Shown here one piece after another: positions 6,863 to 13,280 of a DNA stretch of 16,773 nt; the first letter of the stretch is position 1; each line of letters starts with the position of its first letter. Position numbers and translations under genes: made by a program. The notes under the pieces were generated by a model. The model was not told where the DNA came from. It searched no databases and was given only the letters and a program-made list of their open reading frames with translations. This stretch comes from a bacterium (GTDB taxonomy: Bacteria > JAMCPX01): NCBI GenBank assembly GCA_021787655.1, contig JAJYLM010000035.1, positions 1-16,773 on the forward strand. The letters are read 5' to 3'.

Positions 6863-7120
6863 TTATTCTTTTATATTCAGCAATCTATTTATTTCGCCTT
6901 TGTTGAACCCGACGATCGGCCTGTTGTTGATGAGCGTTACCGGAACCCCCATCTGGTTGGTCCTCCTGACCAGGTCGCGGGCCGCCTGCTGGTCCCTCGA
7001 TATGTCGACTTCCTTGAACCGTATCTTGTGTTCGGCGAGATACTGTTTCGTTTTCTTGCACCACGAACAGGTCGGTGTTGTAAACACAACGACCTGCGGC
7101 TGTTTCACTTCTTCCGGCAT
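6863..7120 (-). CDS. Glutaredoxin-like redox protein
   Basis: An 85-residue thioredoxin-fold protein with the active site CSWC (Cys18, Cys21) in '[15 protein letters not shown]', a cis-proline loop 'GVPVTLI' and a C-terminal '[13 protein letters not shown]' helix. It resembles the small NrdH/YruB-like glutaredoxins, which reduce disulfides or pass electrons to partner enzymes in the cytoplasm. A GGAGG ribosome site lies 9 bases before the ATG. It is first in a two-gene operon with groES, which suggests a thiol or proteotoxic stress link. It could also serve as electron donor to the ribonucleotide reductase encoded elsewhere in the window. Neither partner is proven by the sequence. Confidence 0.88.
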   Translation of the reverse strand: MPEEVKQPQVVVFTTPTCSWCKKTKQYLAEHKIRFKEVDISRDQQAARDLVRRTNQMGVPVTLINNRPIVGFNKGEINRLLNIKE

Positions 7121-7142
7121 AATGTTATCCTCCTGCTTTCAT

Positions 7143-7157
7143 ACCCGCAGAGCGGGT
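7143..7157. promoter_or_regulatory. Short hairpin in the glutaredoxin leader
   Basis: ACCCGC-AGA-GCGGGT forms a perfect 6-bp GC-rich stem with a 3-base loop, about 15 bases ahead of the glutaredoxin ribosome site on the minus-strand transcript. No U-run follows on either strand, so it is not a standard terminator. A structural role in the leader is possible but unproven. Confidence 0.35.
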
Positions 7158-7219
7158 CTGTAATTTTCATGAGTCGTTTTCCGGTTATCCCTGAGACGAC
7201 TTCCTCCAAAGTACATAAA

Positions 7220-7248
7220 AATTTAATTAGTTGATTGCTAAAGGTCAA
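7220..7248 (-). promoter_or_regulatory. Predicted sigma-70 promoter for the glutaredoxin-groES operon
   Basis: On the minus strand TTGACC (7248-7243) and TAAATT (7225-7220) are spaced by exactly 17 bases. Transcription would begin near 7213 and leave a leader of about 90 bases that carries the short hairpin. No CIRCE-type inverted repeat (the HrcA operator common at groES genes) is present here. Heat control, if any, must therefore use another system. Confidence 0.5.
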
Positions 7249-7272
7249 GCACTCCCGACAGGATGATAGTTG

Positions 7273-7302
7273 TTGAATTAATCTACAGAGTGTGCATATG
7301 AT
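7273..7302 (+). promoter_or_regulatory. Predicted promoter of the MshEN pair, giving a near-leaderless mRNA
   Basis: TTGAAT (7273-7278) and TATGAT (7297-7302) are spaced by 18 bases. Transcription would begin around 7309, only about 4 bases before the ATG at 7313. No Shine-Dalgarno sequence precedes that ATG, which agrees with a leaderless or nearly leaderless transcript. The promoter diverges from that of the glutaredoxin gene. Confidence 0.45.
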
Positions 7303-7312
7303 ATAACTGACT

Positions 7313-8101
7313 ATGAGTGAAAGCAAAAAAAGACTTGGTGACTTGCTTGTTGAAGCCGGACTTATCGATCAATTCCAGCTCCGGTCAGCCCTGTCGGAAC
7401 AGCAGAAATGGGGCGGAAGGCTCGGAAACCATTTCGTCCGGCTGAAGTTCATCACCGAGGAAAAACTGGTCAAATTCCTGAGCCAGCAGCTCAAGATACA
7501 GTATGTCGATATAACGAAAATAAAGATTGCGCCGGCCTCTATCGAACTCATCCCCGAAGAAGTCGCGACGAAACACAACATCCTGCCGCTCGGTATCAAG
7601 GCAGACGGCGGGAAAAAAACACTGTTTATAGCGACCTCCGACCCCACGAACCTGGAAGCAATCGACGAGATTCAGTTCCTGACCGGATACACGGTCAAGC
7701 CCATACTTGCGGCAGACACAGCCATATCAAAAGGCATCCGCGACTACTACAACCCGGTTCCCCAGCAGCCGCTTGCCGAACAATCGATCCCGGTGGACAA
7801 CCTGAACCTTGCATCTGCGGAACAGCAGGAGCGCACACCTGTGCCTCCTGCCAAGGATGAAATGGTCATTATCCGGGACGAACCGGGCGGCCCCGGGCCC
7901 GCCCCGGTCGCAGACGCCGAGCTTCCGGAAGAGGCACAGGCGATCCTCAATTCTACGCTTGGCATCAAAACAGGGCTGTCGCAGGAACTGACCAATCTGC
8001 TGATGAACAAAGAGACCAGAGAACTTCTGAATACCATGATTGAACTGCTGATCACGAAAGGGATCCTGAAAGAGGCTGACATAAAACAACATCTAAAATG
8101 A
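7313..8101 (+). CDS. Stand-alone MshEN (GspE N-terminal) protein, putative c-di-GMP receptor 1
   Basis: A 262-residue protein homologous to the N-terminal domain of type II secretion/type IV pilus ATPases (GspE, PilB, MshE), with no ATPase domain. The two-part c-di-GMP signature is clear: a 24-residue motif at 7-30 (RLG 7-9, L11, G16, L23, L27, Q30), a 5-residue spacer, and a second 24-residue motif at 36-59 (RLG 36-38, L52, L56, Q59). In the second motif K45 replaces the usual glycine. The rest of the GspE-N fold follows to about residue 148 ('IPEEVATKHNILPL', 'TSDPTNLEAIDEIQF'). A Pro/Gln-rich linker then leads to a C-terminal helical tail (about 225-262). There is no ribosome site. Nucleotide binding is inferred from the MshE motif. 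The output partner is unknown. Confidence 0.85.
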   Translation: MSESKKRLGDLLVEAGLIDQFQLRSALSEQQKWGGRLGNHFVRLKFITEEKLVKFLSQQLKIQYVDITKIKIAPASIELIPEEVATKHNILPLGIKADGGKKTLFIATSDPTNLEAIDEIQFLTGYTVKPILAADTAISKGIRDYYNPVPQQPLAEQSIPVDNLNLASAEQQERTPVPPAKDEMVIIRDEPGGPGPAPVADAELPEEAQAILNSTLGIKTGLSQELTNLLMNKETRELLNTMIELLITKGILKEADIKQHLK

Positions 8102-8799
8102 GCCCTGCACCGCATAAAAAACTTGGGGAACTTTTAAAAGAAGCACAACTGATCAACGAATCCCAGCTCAGGGCTGCACTGTCGAACCAGAGAAGTTACG
8201 GAGGAAGGCTGGGGACGGTCCTGGTCAAGATGGGTTTTCTCAAAGACATCGACATGCTCAAGTTCCTCAGCAAGCAGCTCAACATGCAGATGGTCGACCT
8301 CCACAAGATCGTCGTCCAGCAGAACATACTCGATCTCATCCCGATGGATGTTGCGGAAAAGTACAACATCCTCCCCCTTGCCATCAAGGTGATCTCCGGC
8401 AAGCCGCTCCTGTATGTCGCAATGTCCGATCCGACGAACCTCGCGGCCATCGACAGCATCCAGTTTACCGCCGGCTACAAGATCCAGCCCGTGCTTGCCC
8501 TCGACTCGAGCCTCGCCGATTTCATCAACTACTACTACAAGGGCAAACCGATCCCCCAGCACACGACGGACATACCCGTGACCCAGCGGGACGAGGAGCT
8601 TTCGGCAGAGCTGCAGCAGACCGTACAGGAAGAGATGGTCATCGAATCTGGCGGCCGCCAGCAACCGCAGCAGGAACCGAAAGAAGACAAACTCCTGCCG
8701 TTTATCAAGGCGTTGATCGCCATCCTCATCAAAAAAGGCGTTTTCACTGCGGAAGAATTCAAAGAGTCACTGGCAAACGAGTATAAGAACAAGACGTAA
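8098..8799 (+). CDS. Stand-alone MshEN (GspE N-terminal) protein, putative c-di-GMP receptor 2
   Basis: A 233-residue tandem paralogue of the preceding gene, joined to it by a 4-bp ATGA overlap and lacking its own ribosome site, so it is translationally coupled. The first 24-residue motif (8-31) is weakened: K8 replaces arginine and Q17 replaces glycine. The second (37-60) keeps RLG, G46, L57 and Q60 with M53 for leucine. The GspE-N fold ('IPMDVAEKYNILPL', 'MSDPTNLAAIDSIQF') is followed by a linker containing EEMVI, a Gln/Pro-rich stretch, and a helical C-terminus 'ALIAILIKKGVFTAEEF' shared with the paralogue. There is no Walker motif. It could form heterodimers with its neighbour or act as an adaptor for a pilus, secretion or other c-di-GMP-controlled machine. 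Confidence 0.85.
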   Translation: MSPAPHKKLGELLKEAQLINESQLRAALSNQRSYGGRLGTVLVKMGFLKDIDMLKFLSKQLNMQMVDLHKIVVQQNILDLIPMDVAEKYNILPLAIKVISGKPLLYVAMSDPTNLAAIDSIQFTAGYKIQPVLALDSSLADFINYYYKGKPIPQHTTDIPVTQRDEELSAELQQTVQEEMVIESGGRQQPQQEPKEDKLLPFIKALIAILIKKGVFTAEEFKESLANEYKNKT

Positions 8800-8844
8800 C
8801 ACCCGTTCCCCGTCCGCACAACATCAATCCCAGGACACCAGAGC

Positions 8845-9075
8845 GGTTAACCCGAAAAATGCAATAAGGAAGTTTCCTTATTCGCTCAATCCCGCGATCC
8901 ACCTGGTATCTCTGCATTTTCATAGAGAACCGAGTTTTTAGTCCTCTGTAAGTTTATATGCTATTACCCGGTATGGTATCCTCAACGGATTTTCGAAGAA
9001 TACTTTTTTTTGACGCGGGCTTATCGCTCATTGCATAAACTTCCTTATCGCTCAAACGCATTTTTCGGGTGAACC
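8845..9075. mobile_element. MITE-like element with 18-bp inverted ends
   Basis: GGTTAACCCGAAAAATGC (8845-8862) and GCATTTTTCGGGTGAACC (9058-9075) are inverted copies with one mismatch and bound 231 bases. Just inside both ends a second inverted block, ATAAGGAAGTTT (8864-8875) against AAACTTCCTTAT (9037-9048), is conserved. TCGCTCA occurs three times (8882, 9024 and 9048 areas). No open reading frame or transposase is inside, and no clear target duplication flanks it. The structure suggests a non-autonomous element moved by a transposase encoded elsewhere. It could instead be an unusual structured RNA or a fold-back repeat. Confidence 0.55.
8864..8881. repeat. 18-bp perfect palindrome inside the MITE-like element
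   Basis: ATAAGGAA-GT-TTCCTTAT is an 8-bp perfect inverted repeat around 2 bases. Only its left half and the adjoining GTTT are conserved at the opposite end of the element (inverted, 9037-9048). This end therefore has an extra fold-back that the other end lacks. No U-run follows, so it is not a standard terminator. Confidence 0.6.
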
Positions 9076-9085
9076 CTCTCCTGTC

Positions 9086-9105
9086 ATTCCCGCGAACGCG
9101 GGAAT
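9086..9105. repeat. dRS3-like palindromic repeat
   Basis: ATTCCCGCG-AA-CGCGGGAAT is a perfect palindrome flanked by GTC and CCAG. It matches the widespread ATTCCC...GGGAAT repeat class (dRS3 in Neisseria; similar repeats occur in many environmental genomes). Such repeats are usually present in many copies and may form hairpins. It sits 10 bases beyond the right end of the MITE-like element. Confidence 0.7.
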
Positions 9106-9177
9106 CCAGTTCACAGGTCCTCTGTCCGCTTCTGACGCAGATCCCGTCTGATAGCCCTGCAATTCCATGCTATTGTA

Positions 9178-9199
9178 GGGGCATATTGCACGATGCCCC
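9178..9199. repeat. GGGGCAT palindromic repeat
   Basis: GGGGCAT (9178-9184) and ATGCCCC (9193-9199) form a 7-bp stem with an 8-base loop containing TTGCA, preceded by TGTA. It resembles the dispersed GTAGGGGC...TTGCA...GCCCCTAC class of bacterial repeats, although the right outer arm (CTAC) is not kept. It lies 30 bases beyond the nrdJ stop but has no U-run, so terminator function is doubtful. Confidence 0.5.
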
Positions 9200-9228
9200 G
9201 ACCGTCGCACATCCGGGTTACCGGCGGT

Positions 9229-11565
9229 TTACAGGCACTTCGAATAACCGCAGCTCGGACACGTATAGCACCCCTCGGACGGCATCATGACACTCCCGCA
9301 CTCGGGGCAGGACGGATAGAGCATGTCTCCCTCGAGAACATAGGGCGTTTCCTTGATATTGTGCTTGGGATTGACGTTCGTCACATGCGAGGCATCGATG
9401 GAAAACGTCAGCTTGGCTTCCTCATGCCCTCCCTGCCGTTCTTCGAGATGGCGCTCGATCGCCTTCGCGATTGCATCTGCACATGAAAGGATGACGCCGC
9501 CGCCCCGCTCCCGTGCCGGTGCAGGACACCGCACGCCTTTGAGCTGCTTGATGACCGTTTCCCGGTCTATGCCGGACCGCAGAGAAAGGGATATGAGACG
9601 GGATATGGCCTCGGTCTGCGACGAACTGCACCCTCCGGCCTTTCCCATGGCTGCAAAGACCTCGAAGGGACCATCTTCGTCCTCGTTGATCGTGACGTAG
9701 AGGTTGCCGCACCCTGTGATCATCCTCCTGGTCGTGCCTGCGATGACCTCGGGCCTCGGTTTGGGAGACGATGACTCTTTCTGGACGGCGATTTCCTCTT
9801 TCGGTTTTTGCGCGGCGCCCATGACCGTAAGGACCTGGCTTTCCCTGCTGCCGTCCCGGTACACGGTCACACCTTTGCACCCGAGCTTATACGCGAGCCA
9901 GTAGACCTCTTCGACATCGTGCTCGGTTGCGTTGTTGTGGAAGTTCACGGTCTTGCTCACCGCATTGTCAACGTAGCGCTGAAATGCTGCCTGCATCTTG
10001 ATGTGCCACAGCGGCGTGATATCATGGGCAACGCCGAAGACCTTCTGCCAGTGGCCGGGGACCTCCTCCAGGCCGCGGATACTGCCTTTTTCGGTTATCT
10101 TCCTGCCGAGCGTGTCCGAATAAAAATGCTCCCTTTTTGCCCGCTCAAAGAACAGGGGGTGGAGTTCCGGCAGCTTGGTGTTTTCCAGAACATTCCTCGT
10201 GTACGCAAGTGCGAACACAGGCTCGATGCCGCTGGATACCCCTGCGATGATGCTGAGCGTTCCAGTCGGAGCTATCGTGGTAATCGTCGCATTGCGCAGC
10301 GGCCGTGCACCCGGTGTATCGTACATGCTCCCCTTGAAATTCGGGAATTCCCCGCGTACCGAGGCGAGCTTGTACGATTCCTCTCTCCCCTGCTCCTGGA
10401 TCGTTTTCATGACCCTGCCGCCGATCTCGATCGCTTCCTCTGAATCATAGGGGACCTCCAGGGAGATCAGCATATCGGCAAAGCCCATCACGCCCAGGCC
10501 GATCTTGCGGTTGGACTTGGTCATCTGTTCGATCATGGGGAGCGGAAACCGGTTTGCGTCGATCACATTATCGAGGAAGTGGACCGCGTCCCGCGTCACC
10601 CTGCCGAGTCGCTCGAAATCGACCTGCTTGTCCTTCACCATGAGGGACAGGTTTATCGAGCCCAGGTTGCACGATTCATACGGAAGCAAGGGCTGCTCCC
10701 CGCACGGGTTCGTACTCTCTATCTCACCGACCCGGGGCGTCGGGTTCGTCTTGTTGATGCGGTCGAGGAAAATGATACCCGGCTCGCCCGTGAGCCATGC
10801 GTGGTGGATGATGGTGTCGAACACCTCCCGCGCGTTCAATGTACCTCCCTGCTGCCCGGTCCTCGGGTTCAGGAGATCGTACTCCCGGTTGTTCTCCACG
10901 GCTTCCATAAAATCCTCGGTCAGCCCGACGGATATATTAAAATTGTTCAGCTTATCGGTCTTTTCTTTCGAATGGATGAATTCGATAATATCCGGATGGT
11001 CCACCCTGAGGATGCCCATGTTCGCGCCCCGCCGCGTCCCGCCCTGCTTGATGGTTTCGGTCGCAGCGTCGAACACCGTCATAAACGATATCGGGCCGCT
11101 GGAGATGCCCTTGGTGGAAAGGACGACGTCGTTCTTCGGCCGTATTCTCGAAAACGAGAAACCCGTGCCCCCGCCGCTCTTGTGGATGAGCGCCGTATTT
11201 TTTATGGTCTCGAATATGCTCTCCATGGAATCGTTGACCGGCAGAACGAAACACGCCGACAACTGCCCGAGTTCCCTGCCTGCATTCATCAGCGTGGGAG
11301 AGTTCGGCAAAAATTCCAGATTTCCCATCATCTCATAAAACCGGTACGTCAGTTGTTCGATATCTGCCGACGGTTCGTACTGTGCATCGATCTTGGCGAT
11401 GGTATAGGCTACACGCAGGAACATTTCCTCGGGTGACTCGACAGGAATACCCGATTCGTTCCTTTTCAGATACCTTTTTTCAAGTACTTTTTTGGAATTT
11501 TCCGTGAGGTCCAATGAAAACGGCGGGACCAGATGCCGTATATTGATATCCGTAGCGTTACCCAT
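9229..11565 (-). CDS. nrdJ: Adenosylcobalamin-dependent (class II) ribonucleotide reductase
   Basis: A 778-residue class II reductase that converts ribonucleotides to deoxyribonucleotides using a cobalamin-derived thiyl radical, with or without oxygen. The catalytic NPCGE motif gives N286, C288 (thiyl) and E290. C105 (QLSACF) and C299 (ESCNLG) are the expected redox pair. A C-terminal TSCPD-type region (about 615-690) is followed by a tail with cysteine pairs (SCPECG, TCPSCGYSKC), probably a zinc ribbon with the electron-delivery cysteines. No N-terminal ATP-cone is evident. A GGAGGG ribosome site fixes the ATG. The gene has its own promoter and is not linked to other nrd genes. No cobalamin riboswitch fits in the short upstream region. 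The organism thus needs a B12 source. Confidence 0.96.
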   Translation of the reverse strand: MGNATDINIRHLVPPFSLDLTENSKKVLEKRYLKRNESGIPVESPEEMFLRVAYTIAKIDAQYEPSADIEQLTYRFYEMMGNLEFLPNSPTLMNAGRELGQLSACFVLPVNDSMESIFETIKNTALIHKSGGGTGFSFSRIRPKNDVVLSTKGISSGPISFMTVFDAATETIKQGGTRRGANMGILRVDHPDIIEFIHSKEKTDKLNNFNISVGLTEDFMEAVENNREYDLLNPRTGQQGGTLNAREVFDTIIHHAWLTGEPGIIFLDRINKTNPTPRVGEIESTNPCGEQPLLPYESCNLGSINLSLMVKDKQVDFERLGRVTRDAVHFLDNVIDANRFPLPMIEQMTKSNRKIGLGVMGFADMLISLEVPYDSEEAIEIGGRVMKTIQEQGREESYKLASVRGEFPNFKGSMYDTPGARPLRNATITTIAPTGTLSIIAGVSSGIEPVFALAYTRNVLENTKLPELHPLFFERAKREHFYSDTLGRKITEKGSIRGLEEVPGHWQKVFGVAHDITPLWHIKMQAAFQRYVDNAVSKTVNFHNNATEHDVEEVYWLAYKLGCKGVTVYRDGSRESQVLTVMGAAQKPKEEIAVQKESSSPKPRPEVIAGTTRRMITGCGNLYVTINEDEDGPFEVFAAMGKAGGCSSSQTEAISRLISLSLRSGIDRETVIKQLKGVRCPAPARERGGGVILSCADAIAKAIERHLEERQGGHEEAKLTFSIDASHVTNVNPKHNIKETPYVLEGDMLYPSCPECGSVMMPSEGCYTCPSCGYSKCL

Positions 11566-11603
11566 ACACCCTCCTACATATAGTATAATAAATGCTTGGA
11601 CTG

Positions 11604-11633
11604 ACTATATATAGTTATTTTTTCCCGTGTCAA
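11604..11633 (-). promoter_or_regulatory. Predicted sigma-70 promoter of nrdJ
   Basis: On the minus strand the consensus TTGACA (11633-11628) is followed after 18 bases by TATAGT (11609-11604). A TATATA box at spacing 16 overlaps it. Transcription would begin near 11597 and leave a leader of about 30 bases ending in GGAGGG. No NrdR-type box pair was recognised, and the leader is too short for a riboswitch. Confidence 0.65.
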
Positions 11634-11807
11634 CAGTATTTTTTGCGCACTGCATGACCACAAAAAACAGTCCGTTTTTATAACACGTTACGAACAAGCT
11701 CTTGCAGTTTGCCGTGTTCTATAATAGTGTTGCCGCATGATCAATATATGCATTTTTGCCGTGCTGACAAGAAAAAAAACCGGTGCTTCGGAACCAGAGG
11801 CCGCCAG

Positions 11808-13235
11808 GTGAAGGCCATCCTGAAGCGCCATCCGTTCCTCTTCCTGTTTCTCGCCGCAATTACCCTGCTGGAACTCCTGCCTGCCGGGACGTTTGGACTG
11901 TTGAATGCTGCGACCTATGCGCCGCTCCATAACTTCCGCCTGGTCGTGCCGAAAATCGACCGGATCTTTGCACCGTTTATCGGCATCCCTGTCTACCTGA
12001 GCACCAACCACTACATCAGGCAGGAAAGCATCGCACTGTTCTCCTGGGGGCTGTTGTTCGTGGTCATGTTCGCGGTCTTGAAACGGCGTTTTGCAAAACT
12101 GCCCGTCTACATCATCGGCTACATGATTGGATTTTCCCTGTTCGTCGTTTATGTCCTGTTCACGCCGTTCCCGCTGCTCAGCGTCGCCCCGGCGAAGAAC
12201 TATTGCCTCGTTGACCCGCACTCCCACACGTTTTACTCCCATGACGGGCTGGTCTCCCCCGGGCAGAACATGGCCTGGCATGAACAGCAGGGATTTTCTG
12301 CGTGGTTCGTCACGGAGCACTACAACATACAGGGCGGTATCGCCGAACAGGACCTTGCCATGATGACCCCGTTCAAGTCCATGATCGGCGAAGAGGTGCG
12401 GGTTAAAAATGACCCGCACTACTTTTTGGCCCTCGGCATTACCGGGTCCGTCGCCGGATGGTGTCCGGACTGCCCTTCAACGGTCCGCGGCCTTGCGCAG
12501 CGGGTACACAGCCGTGGAGGAGCGCTGGTCCTCGCCCTGTGGTGGCTCCACGGTCCGGTCGATCTCGATCACTATCTGAAGGACGGCGTGGATGCCTTCG
12601 AAATAGCCAACGCAGGGCATAAGCAGCTCCTCACCCGGCAGATCAGGGCGCAGGCTGAGCAGTTCTCGCAGGAACACGGGACACCGCTCCTTGCCTCGAG
12701 CGACTGGCACGGCTGGGGCAACTTTGCGTCCACGTGGACAGCCTTTTATATCCCGGGATACGAGGATTACAGCCTCCCGCGGCTCCAGTCGACGATCGTG
12801 TCCATGCTGCGGGACAAGCAGGGCAGCAGGATCATCCCCATCGTCTACGATTACCCCCGCCAATACTGGGGCGCAGCACGGTTCATATTCGCCCCGTTGT
12901 TCGACTTTTATTATTATTTCTCCACCCTGAGCTTCGCAGCATACGTTTCGTGGGTTCTCTGGACACTCGTGCTGTGGTCTGCATACGCCGTTTACCGGAA
13001 GGTCCACGAATTGTTTTTCAAGGGAAAGCCCGTGCTGCTGCCCTTCATCTGCTTCGTCAGCGCAGGGCTGATGTCGCTGTTTTATGCGGTCAGAATGCTG
13101 ACACGGTTTACGTTCATCCCGGTCGAGAATACGCTTTTATTGACAGTTATATCCATAGTATTGTTTTATTCATTTGGTGTCCTGCTGCTGGTTGTTCTCT
13201 GGTTTTATTTCAGTACCGTGAGAAAAGGCGTTTGA
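11808..13235 (+). CDS. Membrane-anchored PHP-domain phosphoesterase-like protein
   Basis: A 475-residue protein with three N-terminal membrane segments (about 9-25, 75-91 and 99-119), a PHP metal-hydrolase domain (about 130-310) and three C-terminal segments (about 380-475). PHP residues seen are H138-x-H140, H145-D146-G, T169-E170-H171, G194-E195-E196, H204 and D299-x-H301. The usual motif-III AHP is replaced by ALWWLHG (243-249), so one metal ligand may be moved to H248. A C219-P-D-C222 pair is extra. Positive loops at 92-97 and after segment 4 suggest that the PHP domain faces the periplasm. The GTG at 11808 is chosen for AGAGG 7 bases upstream. An ATG at 11748 would add 20 polar residues. 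purS follows after 45 bp with no terminator. Substrate unknown. Confidence 0.78.
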   Translation: MKAILKRHPFLFLFLAAITLLELLPAGTFGLLNAATYAPLHNFRLVVPKIDRIFAPFIGIPVYLSTNHYIRQESIALFSWGLLFVVMFAVLKRRFAKLPVYIIGYMIGFSLFVVYVLFTPFPLLSVAPAKNYCLVDPHSHTFYSHDGLVSPGQNMAWHEQQGFSAWFVTEHYNIQGGIAEQDLAMMTPFKSMIGEEVRVKNDPHYFLALGITGSVAGWCPDCPSTVRGLAQRVHSRGGALVLALWWLHGPVDLDHYLKDGVDAFEIANAGHKQLLTRQIRAQAEQFSQEHGTPLLASSDWHGWGNFASTWTAFYIPGYEDYSLPRLQSTIVSMLRDKQGSRIIPIVYDYPRQYWGAARFIFAPLFDFYYYFSTLSFAAYVSWVLWTLVLWSAYAVYRKVHELFFKGKPVLLPFICFVSAGLMSLFYAVRMLTRFTFIPVENTLLLTVISIVLFYSFGVLLLVVLWFYFSTVRKGV

Positions 13236-13280
13236 AGAGCAGCGGCCGCAGGGGACCGTGAGCAGACAGAGGAGATGACG

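Larger units (their letters stand above)
8800..9228. other. Gene-free stretch between the MshEN pair and nrdJ
   Basis: No plausible gene is found in these 429 bases. It lies between two 3' ends (MshEN pair from the left, nrdJ from the right), a common landing place for small repeats. It holds a MITE-like element (8845-9075), an ATTCCCGCG-type palindrome (9086-9105) and a GGGGCAT-type palindrome (9178-9199). No U-tailed hairpin convincing as an intrinsic terminator for either flanking gene was seen. Confidence 0.7.

Noticed and set aside
7133..7210. Short leader peptide of about 25 codons upstream of the glutaredoxin gene
   Set aside because: An ATG-initiated frame exists on the minus strand, but it has no ribosome site and no run of regulatory codons, so there is no support for translation.
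7121..7312. CIRCE (HrcA operator) before the glutaredoxin-groES operon
   Set aside because: A lone AGCACTC is present near 7248-7254, but the inverted partner GAGTGCT at the required spacing is missing.
9069..9290. 73-codon open frame on the plus strand beginning near the palindromic repeat
   Set aside because: Its start encodes a SFPRTRES stretch, the usual false translation of ATTCCCGCG-type repeats. The frame then runs into the antisense of nrdJ and has no ribosome site or known domain.
11566..11807. Cobalamin riboswitch upstream of nrdJ
   Set aside because: The predicted leader is only about 30 bases, far too short. No B12-box-like sequence was seen in the whole intergenic region.
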